Assembly: GCF_012927345.1 (NCBI RefSeq)
Contig: NZ_JABBGJ010000013.1
Coordinates: 62,001-126,000, forward strand
Source: Paraburkholderia polaris
GTDB taxonomy: Bacteria > Pseudomonadota > Gammaproteobacteria > Burkholderiales > Burkholderiaceae
Direction: 5' to 3'
DNA: 64,000 nucleotides
Shown: positions 35,499 through 44,378 of the stretch, piece after piece
Position numbering within the stretch: the first letter of the stretch is position 1
Layout of the letters: every line of letters begins with the position of its first letter
The notes under the pieces: generated by a model
Seen by the model: only the letters and a program-made list of their open reading frames with translations
Database searches by the model: none
What the model was told of the DNA's origin: nothing
Program-made: the position numbers and the translations under genes

Positions 35499-36671
35499 CT
35501 AAACGACGTTCCTTTCGACAATCGCCCGATTTTCCAGTACTCGTGTCCAGCTTAGCGACGACAGGTCCAAGGTTGAATACTTGCCGTTCAAAATCAATTC
35601 ACTGATACCGCGCCCCGTTGCCGGCCCTTGTTGCAGACCATGGCCGCTGAAGCCGTTGGCAAAGATGCAATTTTCCACGTCGGGGTGATGTCCGATAATG
35701 GCATTATGATCAAACACGTTGTATTCGTAATAACCGGACCAGCAATTCTCGACGCGCAGCGCCTCGAACTGGGGTATGCGATTAGCCAGTGTCGGCCAGA
35801 TCACCTCGTCGAACAGATTGTGATCTACCTGATCTAGCGGAAGGTCGTCCGGATCGTTATCGGCGGCAGGAGATGTTCCGCAGATATACGTCTTGCCTTC
35901 CGGCCGGAAATAAACGCCTGTCGGGTCAATCAGTAGCGGACACCCCATCAGTTTCGCAGGCGACGATACGTTGAAAATGCTGCGACGTCTTGCAAAAACA
36001 GGGATGTCGATACCGACCATTTCGGCGACCCTCCGCGCCCAGGCACCCGCAGCGTTGACCACCGTATCGCAAGGATATTCCTGGCCGTTTGACGCGAGAA
36101 CGTGCGTAATTTTTTTCCGATCCCGCTTCACGCCCACTACGTCTGCAGGAACGTACCAAACTCCGAGCGCTTGAGCCTTCCTGCGCAGCGCCTGGACCAG
36201 TCCGTACCCGTCAAACCACCCCTCCCCGGATACGCCATACGCGCCCGCGGCAAGGTCTTCAACATTGAGCCACGGAAACTGTTGTTGCAGACCTTCTTTG
36301 TCCAGGAGGCTGATGTCTGCACCAAGGCTCGTTTGCAGCGCATGGTTTTCCCGAAGAGTATGTTCGCCCGCCGGAGTGGCGAGGAAAAGATACCCACCTT
36401 CGTGGAGATCGATCGAAGGTTGCTCACCAGAGATCTCAAGCCGCGCTCCAATCGAGCGGAGAAATTCGATGCCATATAGCGACATCTGGATAGAGAGCGG
36501 CGTCGAGAATTGTTGTCGGATCGAAGCAGCGGACAGCGCTGACGACGATCGGGCGTAACTCGGATCGCGTTCGATCACGGTGACCTCAACGGTAGGATCC
36601 GCTGCGCGTAAGAAATACGCTACGGAACTACCGATCACGCCACCGCCCACAATAACAACTTTTGAAGCCAC
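35499..36671 (-). CDS. FAD-dependent amine/amino acid oxidoreductase (DAO family)
   Basis: 390 residues from a GTG at 36671, preceded by GAGGAG at 9 nt; an upstream in-frame ATG has no ribosome site. N-terminal dinucleotide motif 'VVIVGGGVIGSSVAYFL' and 'VTVIERDPSYARSSSALSAASIRQQF' match DAO/sarcosine-oxidase-type proteins. The C-terminus 'CWSGYYEYNVFDHNAIIGHHPD' and 'FANGFSGHGLQQGPATGRGISELI' resembles FOXRED1-like oxidases, which include opine and secondary-amine oxidases. In this locus a role in oxidative cleavage of an N-substituted amino acid is reasonable. Substrate not determined. Confidence 0.88.
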   Translation of the reverse strand: MASKVVIVGGGVIGSSVAYFLRAADPTVEVTVIERDPSYARSSSALSAASIRQQFSTPLSIQMSLYGIEFLRSIGARLEISGEQPSIDLHEGGYLFLATPAGEHTLRENHALQTSLGADISLLDKEGLQQQFPWLNVEDLAAGAYGVSGEGWFDGYGLVQALRRKAQALGVWYVPADVVGVKRDRKKITHVLASNGQEYPCDTVVNAAGAWARRVAEMVGIDIPVFARRRSIFNVSSPAKLMGCPLLIDPTGVYFRPEGKTYICGTSPAADNDPDDLPLDQVDHNLFDEVIWPTLANRIPQFEALRVENCWSGYYEYNVFDHNAIIGHHPDVENCIFANGFSGHGLQQGPATGRGISELILNGKYSTLDLSSLSWTRVLENRAIVERNVV

Positions 36672-36835
36672 GTCGCACTCCTCATTGATAAAAATGAACG
36701 CCAAATTTTCCCATCATTCACTGCAAAAGCCTGAAATTAAGGTATTTCATGAACTATTCTGATTGTTGCTTGCCGACTGAAAAACGCCGCGTTCGGCGAC
36801 AAACCATCCACGGCGACAGAACGTCAGGCCCACCG

Positions 36836-37969
36836 TCAGAAACGATGTCGAATGCCAACGGTCAGGTTCGCCTGCGAACTCGCCCCCGCATTGATGTCGG
36901 TCGATCCAATCACCGCTTGCGCGCTGCCCATTCCGTTTTGACCGGTCGCGTGGGTGTAGGCAGCCCATGCGTAGAAATCAGTGCGTTTACTGATAAAATA
37001 GTCCGCAGCTACTGCGAATTGATTATATTTCGCAGATGAATCTCCACTAGACTTCATATACGTATAGCCTATTTCGGCATTTAGAAATGCCGAAATCTGC
37101 CAATTAGCGTAAATGGATCCATTGTTATATTTCTCGGGGGTAACGAAAGTGGAGCTGGCATCTGACTGATACTTCGAAAAACTGTAATAGCCGCCGAATG
37201 TGACCGGCCCTGCGGTGTACGCCGCGCCTGCGCGAGCAATATCTATCGCGCTAGCTGACGCATAGGCGCTGTTGACCGCACTATTAAACAACGTGTCTGA
37301 GGTTGTTGTACCGCGGGTCGAAAGTATCGCGTTACCGTTATCTATATGCGTATAGCCGAGCGCGAGGCTCAAATGATGGATCGTGTACGCCAGCGCGCCA
37401 ATGTACGACTGCCCCGACCCGCTCGCCCCGGCGACGCCCCCGACTGCATACATTGCCTCAGCCTGCAGGCCCGCCCAGACAGGACTGGCATATTTAATCG
37501 AGTTATTGAATCGTGCACTCGCATCGGCATTGTCAACGTCTCCGGGAGACGTGAAGACGCCACCAAGAAAGTTGTCGCCCTGTACGGGTAGCACCAGGTC
37601 CGTCGTCGCATCGTATTGGCGACCAACGGTCAACGTGCCCCACCGGTCCGCTGTCAACCCCACAAAAACTTGCCGGCCGAAAAATCGCCCGCCTTGTTGT
37701 ATCTCTCCTGTCGTCGGACTAAAGCCGGCCTCCAGCGTGAAGATTGTCTTAAGTCCGCCTCCCAGGTCTTCTTTTCCCGTCAAGCCCCAACGCGTGCCTG
37801 ATTCGTTCCCGTTGGACATCTTGATCTGCGTGCTATCGCCCCCTGAGTTATGAAGGTAGGTCATACCCGTGTCGATGATTCCGTATAAGGTGACGGAATT
37901 TTGAGCTTGAGCAGACATGCTGGAGAAAGCGGCGGCCAGAGAGGCAGCAATGAAGGAAACGCGTTTCAT
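36836..37969 (-). CDS. Outer-membrane porin of the fructosamine/opine-like cluster
   Basis: 377 residues. Signal peptide 'MKRVSFIAASLAAAFSSMSAQA', mature start 'QNSVTLYGIIDTGMTYLHNSGG', C-terminal 'TVGIRHRF'. General porin of the Burkholderiales type, very similar in strand order to the porin at 7308 ('YASARSVNIARAGGQY' there, 'YASASAIDIARAGAAY' here). The region upstream (37970-38060) is unusually AT-rich for this window and probably holds its promoter on the minus strand. Confidence 0.93.
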   Translation of the reverse strand: MKRVSFIAASLAAAFSSMSAQAQNSVTLYGIIDTGMTYLHNSGGDSTQIKMSNGNESGTRWGLTGKEDLGGGLKTIFTLEAGFSPTTGEIQQGGRFFGRQVFVGLTADRWGTLTVGRQYDATTDLVLPVQGDNFLGGVFTSPGDVDNADASARFNNSIKYASPVWAGLQAEAMYAVGGVAGASGSGQSYIGALAYTIHHLSLALGYTHIDNGNAILSTRGTTTSDTLFNSAVNSAYASASAIDIARAGAAYTAGPVTFGGYYSFSKYQSDASSTFVTPEKYNNGSIYANWQISAFLNAEIGYTYMKSSGDSSAKYNQFAVAADYFISKRTDFYAWAAYTHATGQNGMGSAQAVIGSTDINAGASSQANLTVGIRHRF

Positions 37970-38179
37970 GGCGGAAATCCGTAGTAGGAGGTTATGGAAT
38001 ACTTCTTTTTACTATTAGGATTACTGATCGTAAACCGGGATATATATTTTTTATGGCGAATAATTAATCACGTGGCACAGGGAACCCTGCGGCGCTCCGG
38101 TCCTCTCAAGCGGCTAGCCCTCGAATTCCACATGTTTTTTCATGCTTGCGCATTCGAGGACCGTCGCCACCCGGACAGG

Positions 38180-39136
38180 TCAACACTCAAGCGCGTCTTT
38201 TGCCCGCTTCATCAAATGGCGAGCCGTGTACATATCCAGATGCGCGCCACCAACGTTCTTGAACATCGTGATTTCATCGGGATGCGTACGTCCAGGGTGT
38301 CTGCCGGAGCACAGGTCAAACAGATCGGCGAGAATGGACGAACTCGTTATCAGTCCAGCCGCTATGGGTTGTGCGATTTCACCGGAGCGCTCGCAACCGG
38401 TTCTTGTATCAACAAATATGTGCGCTCGCTTTACTACCTCGTCATCCGCTTCGCGCATGTCGGGCGCGTAAGCCCCGATCAGGTCGACGTGAGTGCCTGG
38501 CCGAAGGAGCGCGCCACGAACCAATGGCGCCGAGGACATCGTGACGCACGATACGATATCCGCCGCAGCGAGGGCCAGCTTCAGGTCTGGCTCCGCCTGA
38601 ACGCTCACGCCGACATGCTCTAATGTCGATGCCAGCCTCACTGCGCGTGAGTGCGTGCGGTTCCAGATGATGATTCGCTTGAGCGATGGGCGCACAGCAA
38701 CATACGCCTCGACAATGTGCGGAGCAAGCGCGCCTGCTCCGACAACCAGCAGCACCTGCGAATCGGCTCGCGACAGCAACCTCGCGCCAAGCGCAGAGTC
38801 CGCGGCGGTCTTGCGACGAGTCAGCGAACCGCCGTCGCAAATCAGCAGCGGTGCGCCGGTCTTGCCGTCAAAAAGCGCTACGATCCCCTGCACCGTTGGC
38901 TGCGGCGGACAAAGTTGCATATTGTCCGGAAATACTCCAACCAGCTTCGCTGCAATCATGTCGTCGGCGGCCCATGCCATCAGCGAGACGAACTTGTCAT
39001 CCCCGCTTGCCGGCGAGTCCATCACCAATGCGCCAGTCTCCGGCATACCCTGTCCGGCATGTGCGGTTTGTAGTGCATCCACGAGCCCGGGATAATCGAG
39101 CAAGCGATCGACTGAGTTTTCATCCAGGTAATTCAT
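38180..39136 (-). CDS. Ornithine cyclodeaminase/mu-crystallin family protein
   Basis: 318 residues. Substrate-side motif 'ICDGGSLTRRKTAADSALGARLL' near 100-120 and NAD-binding 'VLLVVGAGALAPHIVEAY' near 128-145 are typical of the family. Also seen are 'ADIVSCVTMSSAPLVRGALL' and 'HVDLIGAYAPDMREADDE'. Members include ornithine cyclodeaminase of opine catabolism, alanine dehydrogenase and ketimine reductases. It follows the ABC ATPase gene by 43 bp on the same strand, so it may process the amino acid freed from the imported compound. Confidence 0.9.
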   Translation of the reverse strand: MNYLDENSVDRLLDYPGLVDALQTAHAGQGMPETGALVMDSPASGDDKFVSLMAWAADDMIAAKLVGVFPDNMQLCPPQPTVQGIVALFDGKTGAPLLICDGGSLTRRKTAADSALGARLLSRADSQVLLVVGAGALAPHIVEAYVAVRPSLKRIIIWNRTHSRAVRLASTLEHVGVSVQAEPDLKLALAAADIVSCVTMSSAPLVRGALLRPGTHVDLIGAYAPDMREADDEVVKRAHIFVDTRTGCERSGEIAQPIAAGLITSSSILADLFDLCSGRHPGRTHPDEITMFKNVGGAHLDMYTARHLMKRAKDALEC

Positions 39137-39179
39137 TGCTTTGTTGTCTCTGCCTAGAGGTACGTCACGAGGTCCGCGG

Positions 39180-39950
39180 TTACAACACGCGCGCCAGAAA
39201 TGTCTTCGTCCGCGCGTGCTGCGGGTTGGTCATCAACTCCGCGGGGGGGCCTTGCTCAACGATTACGCCACCGTCCATGAATACGAGGTGATCCGCGACG
39301 TCACGCGCGAATGCCATTTCATGCGTAACGACAACCATCGTCATACCTTCTTCTGCTAGTCGCCGCATGACGGCCAACACCTCGCCGACCAACTCAGGAT
39401 CCAGAGCCGAGGTGGGCTCGTCGAACAACATGAGCTTCGGCTCCATCGCGAGCGACCGGGCTATCGCGACGCGCTGCTGTTGTCCACCCGAAAGCTGGCG
39501 TGGGTAATAGTTCGCGCGGTCCCGCAAACCCACTTTATCGAGTAGTGCAAGCGCACTTTGAACCGCGTCTCGCTTATTGGTTTTCTTCACGATCATCGGC
39601 GCTTCAATGATGTTCTCCAGCGCTGTCTTGTGCGGAAAAAGGTGAAACCCCTGGAACACCATACCCATGCTTTGGCGCTGAGCCGCCAGCTCGCCTGGTT
39701 TCATCTCATAGAGCTTCTCTTCTTTCCATCTCAATCCGACTGGTTGCCCTTCCAGGTACACCACCCCATCGTTCGGGATCTCCAGGCGATTCAGGCATCG
39801 CAAAAGCGTGCTCTTGCCAGAACCGGAGGGCCCGACGATGCACGTGACGTCGCCCGCGTTAACCGTCAAGCTGATACCTTTCAGCACCTTCACGTCACCG
39901 TAGCTCTTGCTGATGCGATCAACGTGCAGAAGAGGCTCGTCGTGGCTCAT
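39180..39950 (-). CDS. Amino-acid ABC transporter ATP-binding protein (GlnQ/HisP type)
   Basis: 256 residues from the ATG at 39950, which overlaps the permease stop as ATGA and has GGAGG upstream. Walker A 'GPSGSGKST', signature '[18 protein letters not shown]', Walker B '[15 protein letters not shown]', H-loop '[14 protein letters not shown]'. No TOBE domain. Couples ATP use to the importer of module 4. Confidence 0.94.
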   Translation of the reverse strand: MSHDEPLLHVDRISKSYGDVKVLKGISLTVNAGDVTCIVGPSGSGKSTLLRCLNRLEIPNDGVVYLEGQPVGLRWKEEKLYEMKPGELAAQRQSMGMVFQGFHLFPHKTALENIIEAPMIVKKTNKRDAVQSALALLDKVGLRDRANYYPRQLSGGQQQRVAIARSLAMEPKLMLFDEPTSALDPELVGEVLAVMRRLAEEGMTMVVVTHEMAFARDVADHLVFMDGGVIVEQGPPAELMTNPQHARTKTFLARVL

Positions 39951-40885
39951 ACAGACCTCCTCACGCCTACCGACTGCAGCAAAGTTGTCTTCAGCCACCC
40001 GAATTGCGTTTTTGCCGGACCCGCCTTGAAATCACTGGCGAGATGGTGCTCGATATAGTGCTCGATCGCCGTAAGAACCGTCGCAAGCACGAGATACCAG
40101 ATCGTCGCGACGATAAGCAGCGGGATCGTCTGATACGTTCTCGAATAGATCATCTGCGCCGAATATAAGAGGTCCGGTAGCGCGAGCACACTGACCAACG
40201 ATGTGAACTTGAGCATGGAAATAGTGTCATTGCCGATGGGCGGAATCAGGATGCGCAGTGCCTGAGGCAAGACGATTCGCCTCAAGCACTGGCTCCGCGT
40301 CATACCTAGGGAAGCTGCCGCTTCGGACTGTCCTGCGCTGACCGCCTGGATGCCTGCTCGAATCATCTCGGCTGCATACGCGCTTTCCGTCAAAGCCAGT
40401 CCCAAGATCGCGGCGCTCAGCGGGGTGATCAGCTCGTTGGTGTCCCAGGAGAAATACTGGGGGCCGAAAGGAATCCCAACACTCACGGTCGGAAAAAGCA
40501 GCGCCATGTTGTACCAGAAAACCAGTTGGACCAGAGGCGGCACGCCGCGGAAGAACCATATCCAGGCCCAGCTAAAAGCCTGGAAAATGGGATTGCGCGA
40601 TAACCGCATGATCGCAAGCAGCACGCCCAAAGAGAGACCAATCAACATAGCAAGAGCGGTCAAGCTCAACGTGCGGCGCAGCCCATCCAGAATCTCATGG
40701 CTGAACAGATAGGCGCCGACAACGTCCCAGTGAAGATTCTTGTTGGTAACCAATACGCGTACAAACAGCCCGATCAACAGTAGCAAGATCGACCCGCCAA
40801 TCCACCAGGAAGGATGAGAGCGCGGAATGGGCCGTGGGAAGACGTTTGCCTTCTCGTCGGACGTCGTTAAAACCTTCTTGCTCAT
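39947..40885 (-). CDS. Amino-acid ABC transporter permease (HisM type)
   Basis: 312 residues, somewhat longer than usual because of a hydrophilic N-terminus of about 30 residues before '[19 protein letters not shown]'. The family loop is '[35 protein letters not shown]'. The start overlaps the binding-protein stop as ATGA and its own stop overlaps the ATPase start, so the three genes are translationally coupled. Opine importers use the same transporter class. Confidence 0.93.
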   Translation of the reverse strand: MSKKVLTTSDEKANVFPRPIPRSHPSWWIGGSILLLLIGLFVRVLVTNKNLHWDVVGAYLFSHEILDGLRRTLSLTALAMLIGLSLGVLLAIMRLSRNPIFQAFSWAWIWFFRGVPPLVQLVFWYNMALLFPTVSVGIPFGPQYFSWDTNELITPLSAAILGLALTESAYAAEMIRAGIQAVSAGQSEAAASLGMTRSQCLRRIVLPQALRILIPPIGNDTISMLKFTSLVSVLALPDLLYSAQMIYSRTYQTIPLLIVATIWYLVLATVLTAIEHYIEHHLASDFKAGPAKTQFGWLKTTLLQSVGVRRSV

Positions 40886-41787
40886 GGCTGGCCCTTGGTT
40901 AGGGGCCCACGGGTGGGATTCGGGTCCGCCTCGGTGACCAGCACCGCCTTGTCAATCATCCCGTTTTTGTTGACGCCCCACTTGGTCATGATTTTTGCGT
41001 AGCTACCGTCGTCGATCATTGCCTGCAGCGTCGCAGCAAGCGCGACGCCCAACTTGTCACCTGTACGAATGCCGATGCCGTTATAGACCGGATTGCTTGT
41101 CAGTTTCGAAACTGAGAATTCACCGGTCTGCTTTGCAAGGTAGAGCAGTTTGGCGGAGCCCGCCGCGACCAGCTCGACGCGTCCAGACGACGCCGCGAGC
41201 TCAGCGGCGTTTTCGGTTGTGAACTGCTTAAGGTCGATCGGCGGGAGCTTCTTTGCTACGCAGGTATTTTCGCTAACGTTCTTAAGGTACTGCAGGTCCC
41301 ACGCGCCCGTGAGAACGGCGATGCTGTGACCGCACAAATCGGCCTCGGTGACGATCGAATAGGACTTGCTGGACGGGAACGCGTATGCCGTGCCCTCTTT
41401 GCGCTGCGGTACAAAATCCAAAACTTTGAGGCGCTCCGGCGTTACGCCGAACGACGCGAAGCCTGCGTCAAATCGCTTGCTGACCAGTCCGGGCAAAATA
41501 GCGTCGAAGCTGGTGCCGGTTATTTCAAACTTGATCCCGAGCCGGGCCGACATAGCGGTTGCCATATCGATGCTCCAGCCTTTCAGCACCCCTTCCTGGG
41601 CAAATTCGTCCGGCGGCCAGTCGTTGAATGCTGCAACTTTTACGCCGGACTGTTGATACTGTGCCGGAACCAAAGCACGCAGTTGCGCATCGACGGCCTG
41701 CGCGTGGGCAAAACCCGAGCCGAGGGAAATCAGGGTGCCGGCGATCAGCGTGGATACATGCCGATACCCAGTAAATTTCGAAATCAC
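40882..41787 (-). CDS. Amino-acid-type ABC substrate-binding protein (family 3)
   Basis: 301 residues. Signal peptide 'MISKFTGYRHVSTLIAGTLISLGSGFAHA' with cleavage before 'QAVDAQ'. The family 3 fold is seen in 'FNDWPPDEFAQEGVLKGWSIDMATAMSARLGIKFE', 'LPGLVSKRFDAGFASFGVTPERLKVLDFVPQ' and 'VLTGAWDLQYLKNVSE'. Periplasmic receptor, first gene of the minus-strand operon. A LacI-type operator lies about 125 bp upstream. The ligand is proposed to be a fructosyl-amino acid or opine-like compound because of the kinase/deglycase genes beyond the regulator. Confidence 0.92.
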   Translation of the reverse strand: MISKFTGYRHVSTLIAGTLISLGSGFAHAQAVDAQLRALVPAQYQQSGVKVAAFNDWPPDEFAQEGVLKGWSIDMATAMSARLGIKFEITGTSFDAILPGLVSKRFDAGFASFGVTPERLKVLDFVPQRKEGTAYAFPSSKSYSIVTEADLCGHSIAVLTGAWDLQYLKNVSENTCVAKKLPPIDLKQFTTENAAELAASSGRVELVAAGSAKLLYLAKQTGEFSVSKLTSNPVYNGIGIRTGDKLGVALAATLQAMIDDGSYAKIMTKWGVNKNGMIDKAVLVTEADPNPTRGPLTKGQP

Positions 41788-41911
41788 TTTTCAGACTCCT
41801 TCCGTTTAGTACGAGTAATGGGCGAGCGCTGTAGACTTTCGTTGCGTCGGACCTTTCACGGCTGCTGGCCCGATTCGGGAAAGACGCCTTTTTCAATCAT
41901 GTTGCGCGTTG

Positions 41912-41925
41912 TGTGAACGTTCTCA
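41912..41925. promoter_or_regulatory. LacI-type operator before the ABC importer operon
   Basis: TGTGAACGTTCTCA, a near-perfect palindrome with a central CG as in many LacI-family sites. On the minus strand a -35 TTGACG lies at 41955-41950, so the operator falls at or just after the -10 region. It matches the site at 44183-44196 at 12 of 14 positions. Confidence 0.7.
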
Positions 41926-42177
41926 TATATGATCATGGACGTGGGGATGCGTCAAGTGAGCAAAACGAATTTAGGGTTTGCCATGAGGTAGTTTTGACTG
42001 TTTTCCACAACACGTTCGCGCTGTGCCCGCTGGAAGCGACCAACGGTAGATGGACGTGCAAGACGCAATCTGGGCAGCCAAAGCTTTGAACGCACGAATA
42101 CAATCACCGTCGCGAGCCGTGCGAATGGCTTAGGTCGGATCAGCGAGATTCACTCCTCGACAACAGGGCAAGACACG

Positions 42178-43287
42178 ATGGCAGAGAAGCGTTCAGACAA
42201 AATAACGATCATCGAAGTCGCCCGTCGCGCGGGCGTAAGCACGGCTACCGCAGGCCGTGTGCTGGGTGGATATGGCTATGCGAGCGACGAGAACAAGGAG
42301 AAGGTCCGCGCGGTCGCAGAGGAGCTGGGCTACCGGCCAAATTTGCTGGCCCGAGGCTTGATCACCGGGAAGACGCAGACGATCGGCGTGGTGGCCGGCG
42401 ACATCGAAAGTCCCTTCTATGCCAGCATTCTGCGTGGCATCGCCGACGTTGCCCGCAGCAAAGGATTTGGCGTCATCGTGACGGACAGTGACGAGGTATT
42501 CCAGCGCGAACGCGACGCGGTCCAACTACTTATGGAGAAGCAGGTGGACGGCATCATCGTCGCGCCATGCGATCTGGAAAGCTCCAGGCATTTGCAGGAT
42601 GCCCTCGCAGCCCATTGCCCCGTGGTCCAGATCGACCGTTTCGTCAAAGGGCTGAAGGCCGACTCTGTCACCCTGGACAACCGCGGCGCGGCCAAAGAAG
42701 CCGTTCAAATCTTGCTGCGTGCCGGGCATAGACGGATTGGGATCGTCGCTGAGCTGGAGCAGTCGACTTTCGGAGACCTCCGGACGTTTATCGGGATGAA
42801 TTCGTTTTCTTCGGTCGAACCGGGCACGCTGTATCCGAGCTGGCAGCGCCTGCTGGGGTATCTGGAAGCGCATGCCGAGAGCGGCGTGCCAGTTGATGAG
42901 CGCCTGGTGCGTCGCGTAGGCGCGTACTCCAGCGCAGCCGCCAGGGAGGAGACGCTTGACCTTTTGCGAGGCGGAGATGCCCCCACAGCCCTTTTCACGG
43001 CGGACGGCTTAATGTCTGCGGGCGTCATGGGGGCGATCAGCACGCTCGGGATCGAGCTACCTCGCGAACTTTCGCTAATCTGCTTTGACGATCTCGACTG
43101 GATGAGCTTTCTTCGCCCCAGCATCACGGCTATCGCACAGCCGCTCAATGAAATGGGACGCGCGGCTGCGCGGCTTATCCTTGCCCGCATTGGAGGCGAC
43201 GACACACCCATCGAACAGTTAGTGCTGGCTCCGCGCATTCGCATGCGCGATTCCGTGACTTCGCTGTTATCTCAGTCCGCCACCTGA
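42178..43287 (+). CDS. LacI-family transcriptional regulator
   Basis: 369 residues. The headpiece 'ITIIEVARRAGVSTATAGRVLGGYGYASDENKEKV' is at about 9-43 with the LacI hinge following, and the periplasmic-binding-protein-like effector domain begins 'TIGVVAGDIESPFYASILRGI'. It contains an insertion around 190-235 ('LRTFIGMNSFSSVEPGTLYPSWQRLLGYLEAHAESG') and the usual 'TALFTADGLMSAGVMGAI'. Transcribed divergently from the importer operon, and likely represses both the importer and the kinase promoter via the two matching operators. The effector is presumably a sugar moiety. Confidence 0.93.
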   Translation: MAEKRSDKITIIEVARRAGVSTATAGRVLGGYGYASDENKEKVRAVAEELGYRPNLLARGLITGKTQTIGVVAGDIESPFYASILRGIADVARSKGFGVIVTDSDEVFQRERDAVQLLMEKQVDGIIVAPCDLESSRHLQDALAAHCPVVQIDRFVKGLKADSVTLDNRGAAKEAVQILLRAGHRRIGIVAELEQSTFGDLRTFIGMNSFSSVEPGTLYPSWQRLLGYLEAHAESGVPVDERLVRRVGAYSSAAAREETLDLLRGGDAPTALFTADGLMSAGVMGAISTLGIELPRELSLICFDDLDWMSFLRPSITAIAQPLNEMGRAAARLILARIGGDDTPIEQLVLAPRIRMRDSVTSLLSQSAT

Positions 43288-43307
43288 GCTCGTATCTGCT
43301 CTTCCGT

Positions 43308-43327
43308 GCACGCTCAACGCAGCGTGC
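43308..43327. terminator. Hairpin between convergent lacI-type and kinase genes
   Basis: Perfect 7-bp stem (GCACGCT / AGCGTGC) with a 6-nt loop in the 61-bp convergent gap. No U-tract on either side; probable shared weak terminator. Confidence 0.45.
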
Positions 43328-43348
43328 GCCGCCTTGAGCGAAGGTGTA

Positions 43349-44158
43349 TTAACCGATGGACATGGGTGCTCCATGGCCCAACGCGCCCATTCGGGTGCAC
43401 GTGTTCGCGGCAGCAAGTGCCGCGGCACTCAATATGTCCTGCGGCGCATTTCCGTGAAGCAGCCCAGTCAAAGTCCAGGCTATGAAGGTGTCCCCAGCGC
43501 CGAGCGTATCCACCACGATTGTTGGCGCGGCCGGTATCTCGAAGACCGCTGATTTGCTTGCAAGCATCGCCCCCTTTTCGCCCCGGGTGAGAAGGCACCA
43601 TGAGGCGCCGCCGGCGATGACCTGCTTGACCATTTGCAAACCCTCTTCACGGGATAGGTCCCCTCCCGAAATCGACGCGAGGAAGCAGTGCGGCGCCACG
43701 GTGGCGCGATGTGCGGTATCGCGTCGTGTTGAAAAGTCATAGGAGAGGCGCGACTTACGCGCGAATCGCTCCAGATGGGCGTCGAGGCCGCTCGATTGAC
43801 CCACATGCACGGCATCAAAATCATCGACGAAGGCAAAGTCCGATTCGGACGGCTCGAACCGGGACACGCCCAGATCGGCGCGCAGGAAGATTCGATCCGC
43901 TCCCTGATGGCCGATAACACAATAAGCGGTCTGCCCACCCGGCGTCCTCAAGTGCGTGACATCCACGCCCTCTGCTGCTAGCGCCGCTTCGATCGCCCGG
44001 CCCGCGTCGTCTCGTCCGATCGCACCCACGTAGCCGGTCTGCGCCCCAGCGCGACAGGCCAGCACCGCGACGTTCAGACAATTTCCGCCAGGGAACATCT
44101 GCTCCAAAGCCGGATAGCAATCCACCACGTTGTCCCCCACCGCGACGATACGGCTCAT
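43349..44158 (-). CDS. frlD: PfkB-family kinase, fructoselysine 6-kinase (FrlD)-like
   Basis: 269 residues from the ATG at 44158, which follows GGGGGAC; the in-frame ATG at 44197 would start inside the operator. N-terminus 'AVGDNVVDCYPALEQMFPGGNCLNVAV' mirrors FrlD ('[25 protein letters not shown]' as I remember it). The C-terminal kinase motif is 'VDTLGAGDTF' with catalytic D223. Length is close to the 261 residues of the E. coli enzyme. FrlD-type kinases phosphorylate the sugar O6 of fructosyl-amino acids. Divergent from the FrlB-like gene, which acts next. The amino acid part of the substrate is not known. Confidence 0.85.
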   Translation of the reverse strand: MSRIVAVGDNVVDCYPALEQMFPGGNCLNVAVLACRAGAQTGYVGAIGRDDAGRAIEAALAAEGVDVTHLRTPGGQTAYCVIGHQGADRIFLRADLGVSRFEPSESDFAFVDDFDAVHVGQSSGLDAHLERFARKSRLSYDFSTRRDTAHRATVAPHCFLASISGGDLSREEGLQMVKQVIAGGASWCLLTRGEKGAMLASKSAVFEIPAAPTIVVDTLGAGDTFIAWTLTGLLHGNAPQDILSAAALAAANTCTRMGALGHGAPMSIG

Positions 44159-44182
44159 CTTGTCCCCCGAAATATCAGTTAA

Positions 44183-44196
44183 TGAGAATGTTCTCA
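44183..44196. promoter_or_regulatory. LacI-type operator between the kinase and deglycase genes
   Basis: TGAGAATGTTCTCA, with perfect 6-bp arms around a 2-bp centre. A minus-strand -35 TTGACT lies at 44216-44211, so the operator covers the -10/start region of the kinase promoter. An extra TTCTCAC half-site sits at 44204-44210. Confidence 0.72.
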
Positions 44197-44265
44197 CACG
44201 ATTTTCTCACAGTCAAATACAAACCGTCGGCTCCTAAATCCGCCCTAACGAGCGACACGGCGGTG

Positions 44266-44294
44266 TTGACGAGAATATCGGCAACCAATATTAT
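44266..44294 (+). promoter_or_regulatory. Strong sigma-70 promoter of the deglycase gene
   Basis: -35 TTGACG (44266-44271), 17-bp spacer, -10 TATTAT (44289-44294); the best match to consensus in the window. The gene starts at 44379. Confidence 0.7.
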
Positions 44295-44297
44295 CAT

Positions 44298-44317
44298 GAC
44301 GTCCTATGACATCCTAT
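44298..44317 (+). promoter_or_regulatory. 10-bp direct repeat at the deglycase transcription start
   Basis: GACGTCCTAT followed directly by GACATCCTAT, starting 4 bp after the -10 box. One helical turn apart, it could hold a repressor; the GntR protein encoded at 45525 is the nearest candidate. Confidence 0.5.
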
Positions 44318-44378
44318 TCCGCAAAGCGATATCGTTCGTTTTTCGCGGTATCCGACGCTTACAACCAAGAGGTCTTCA

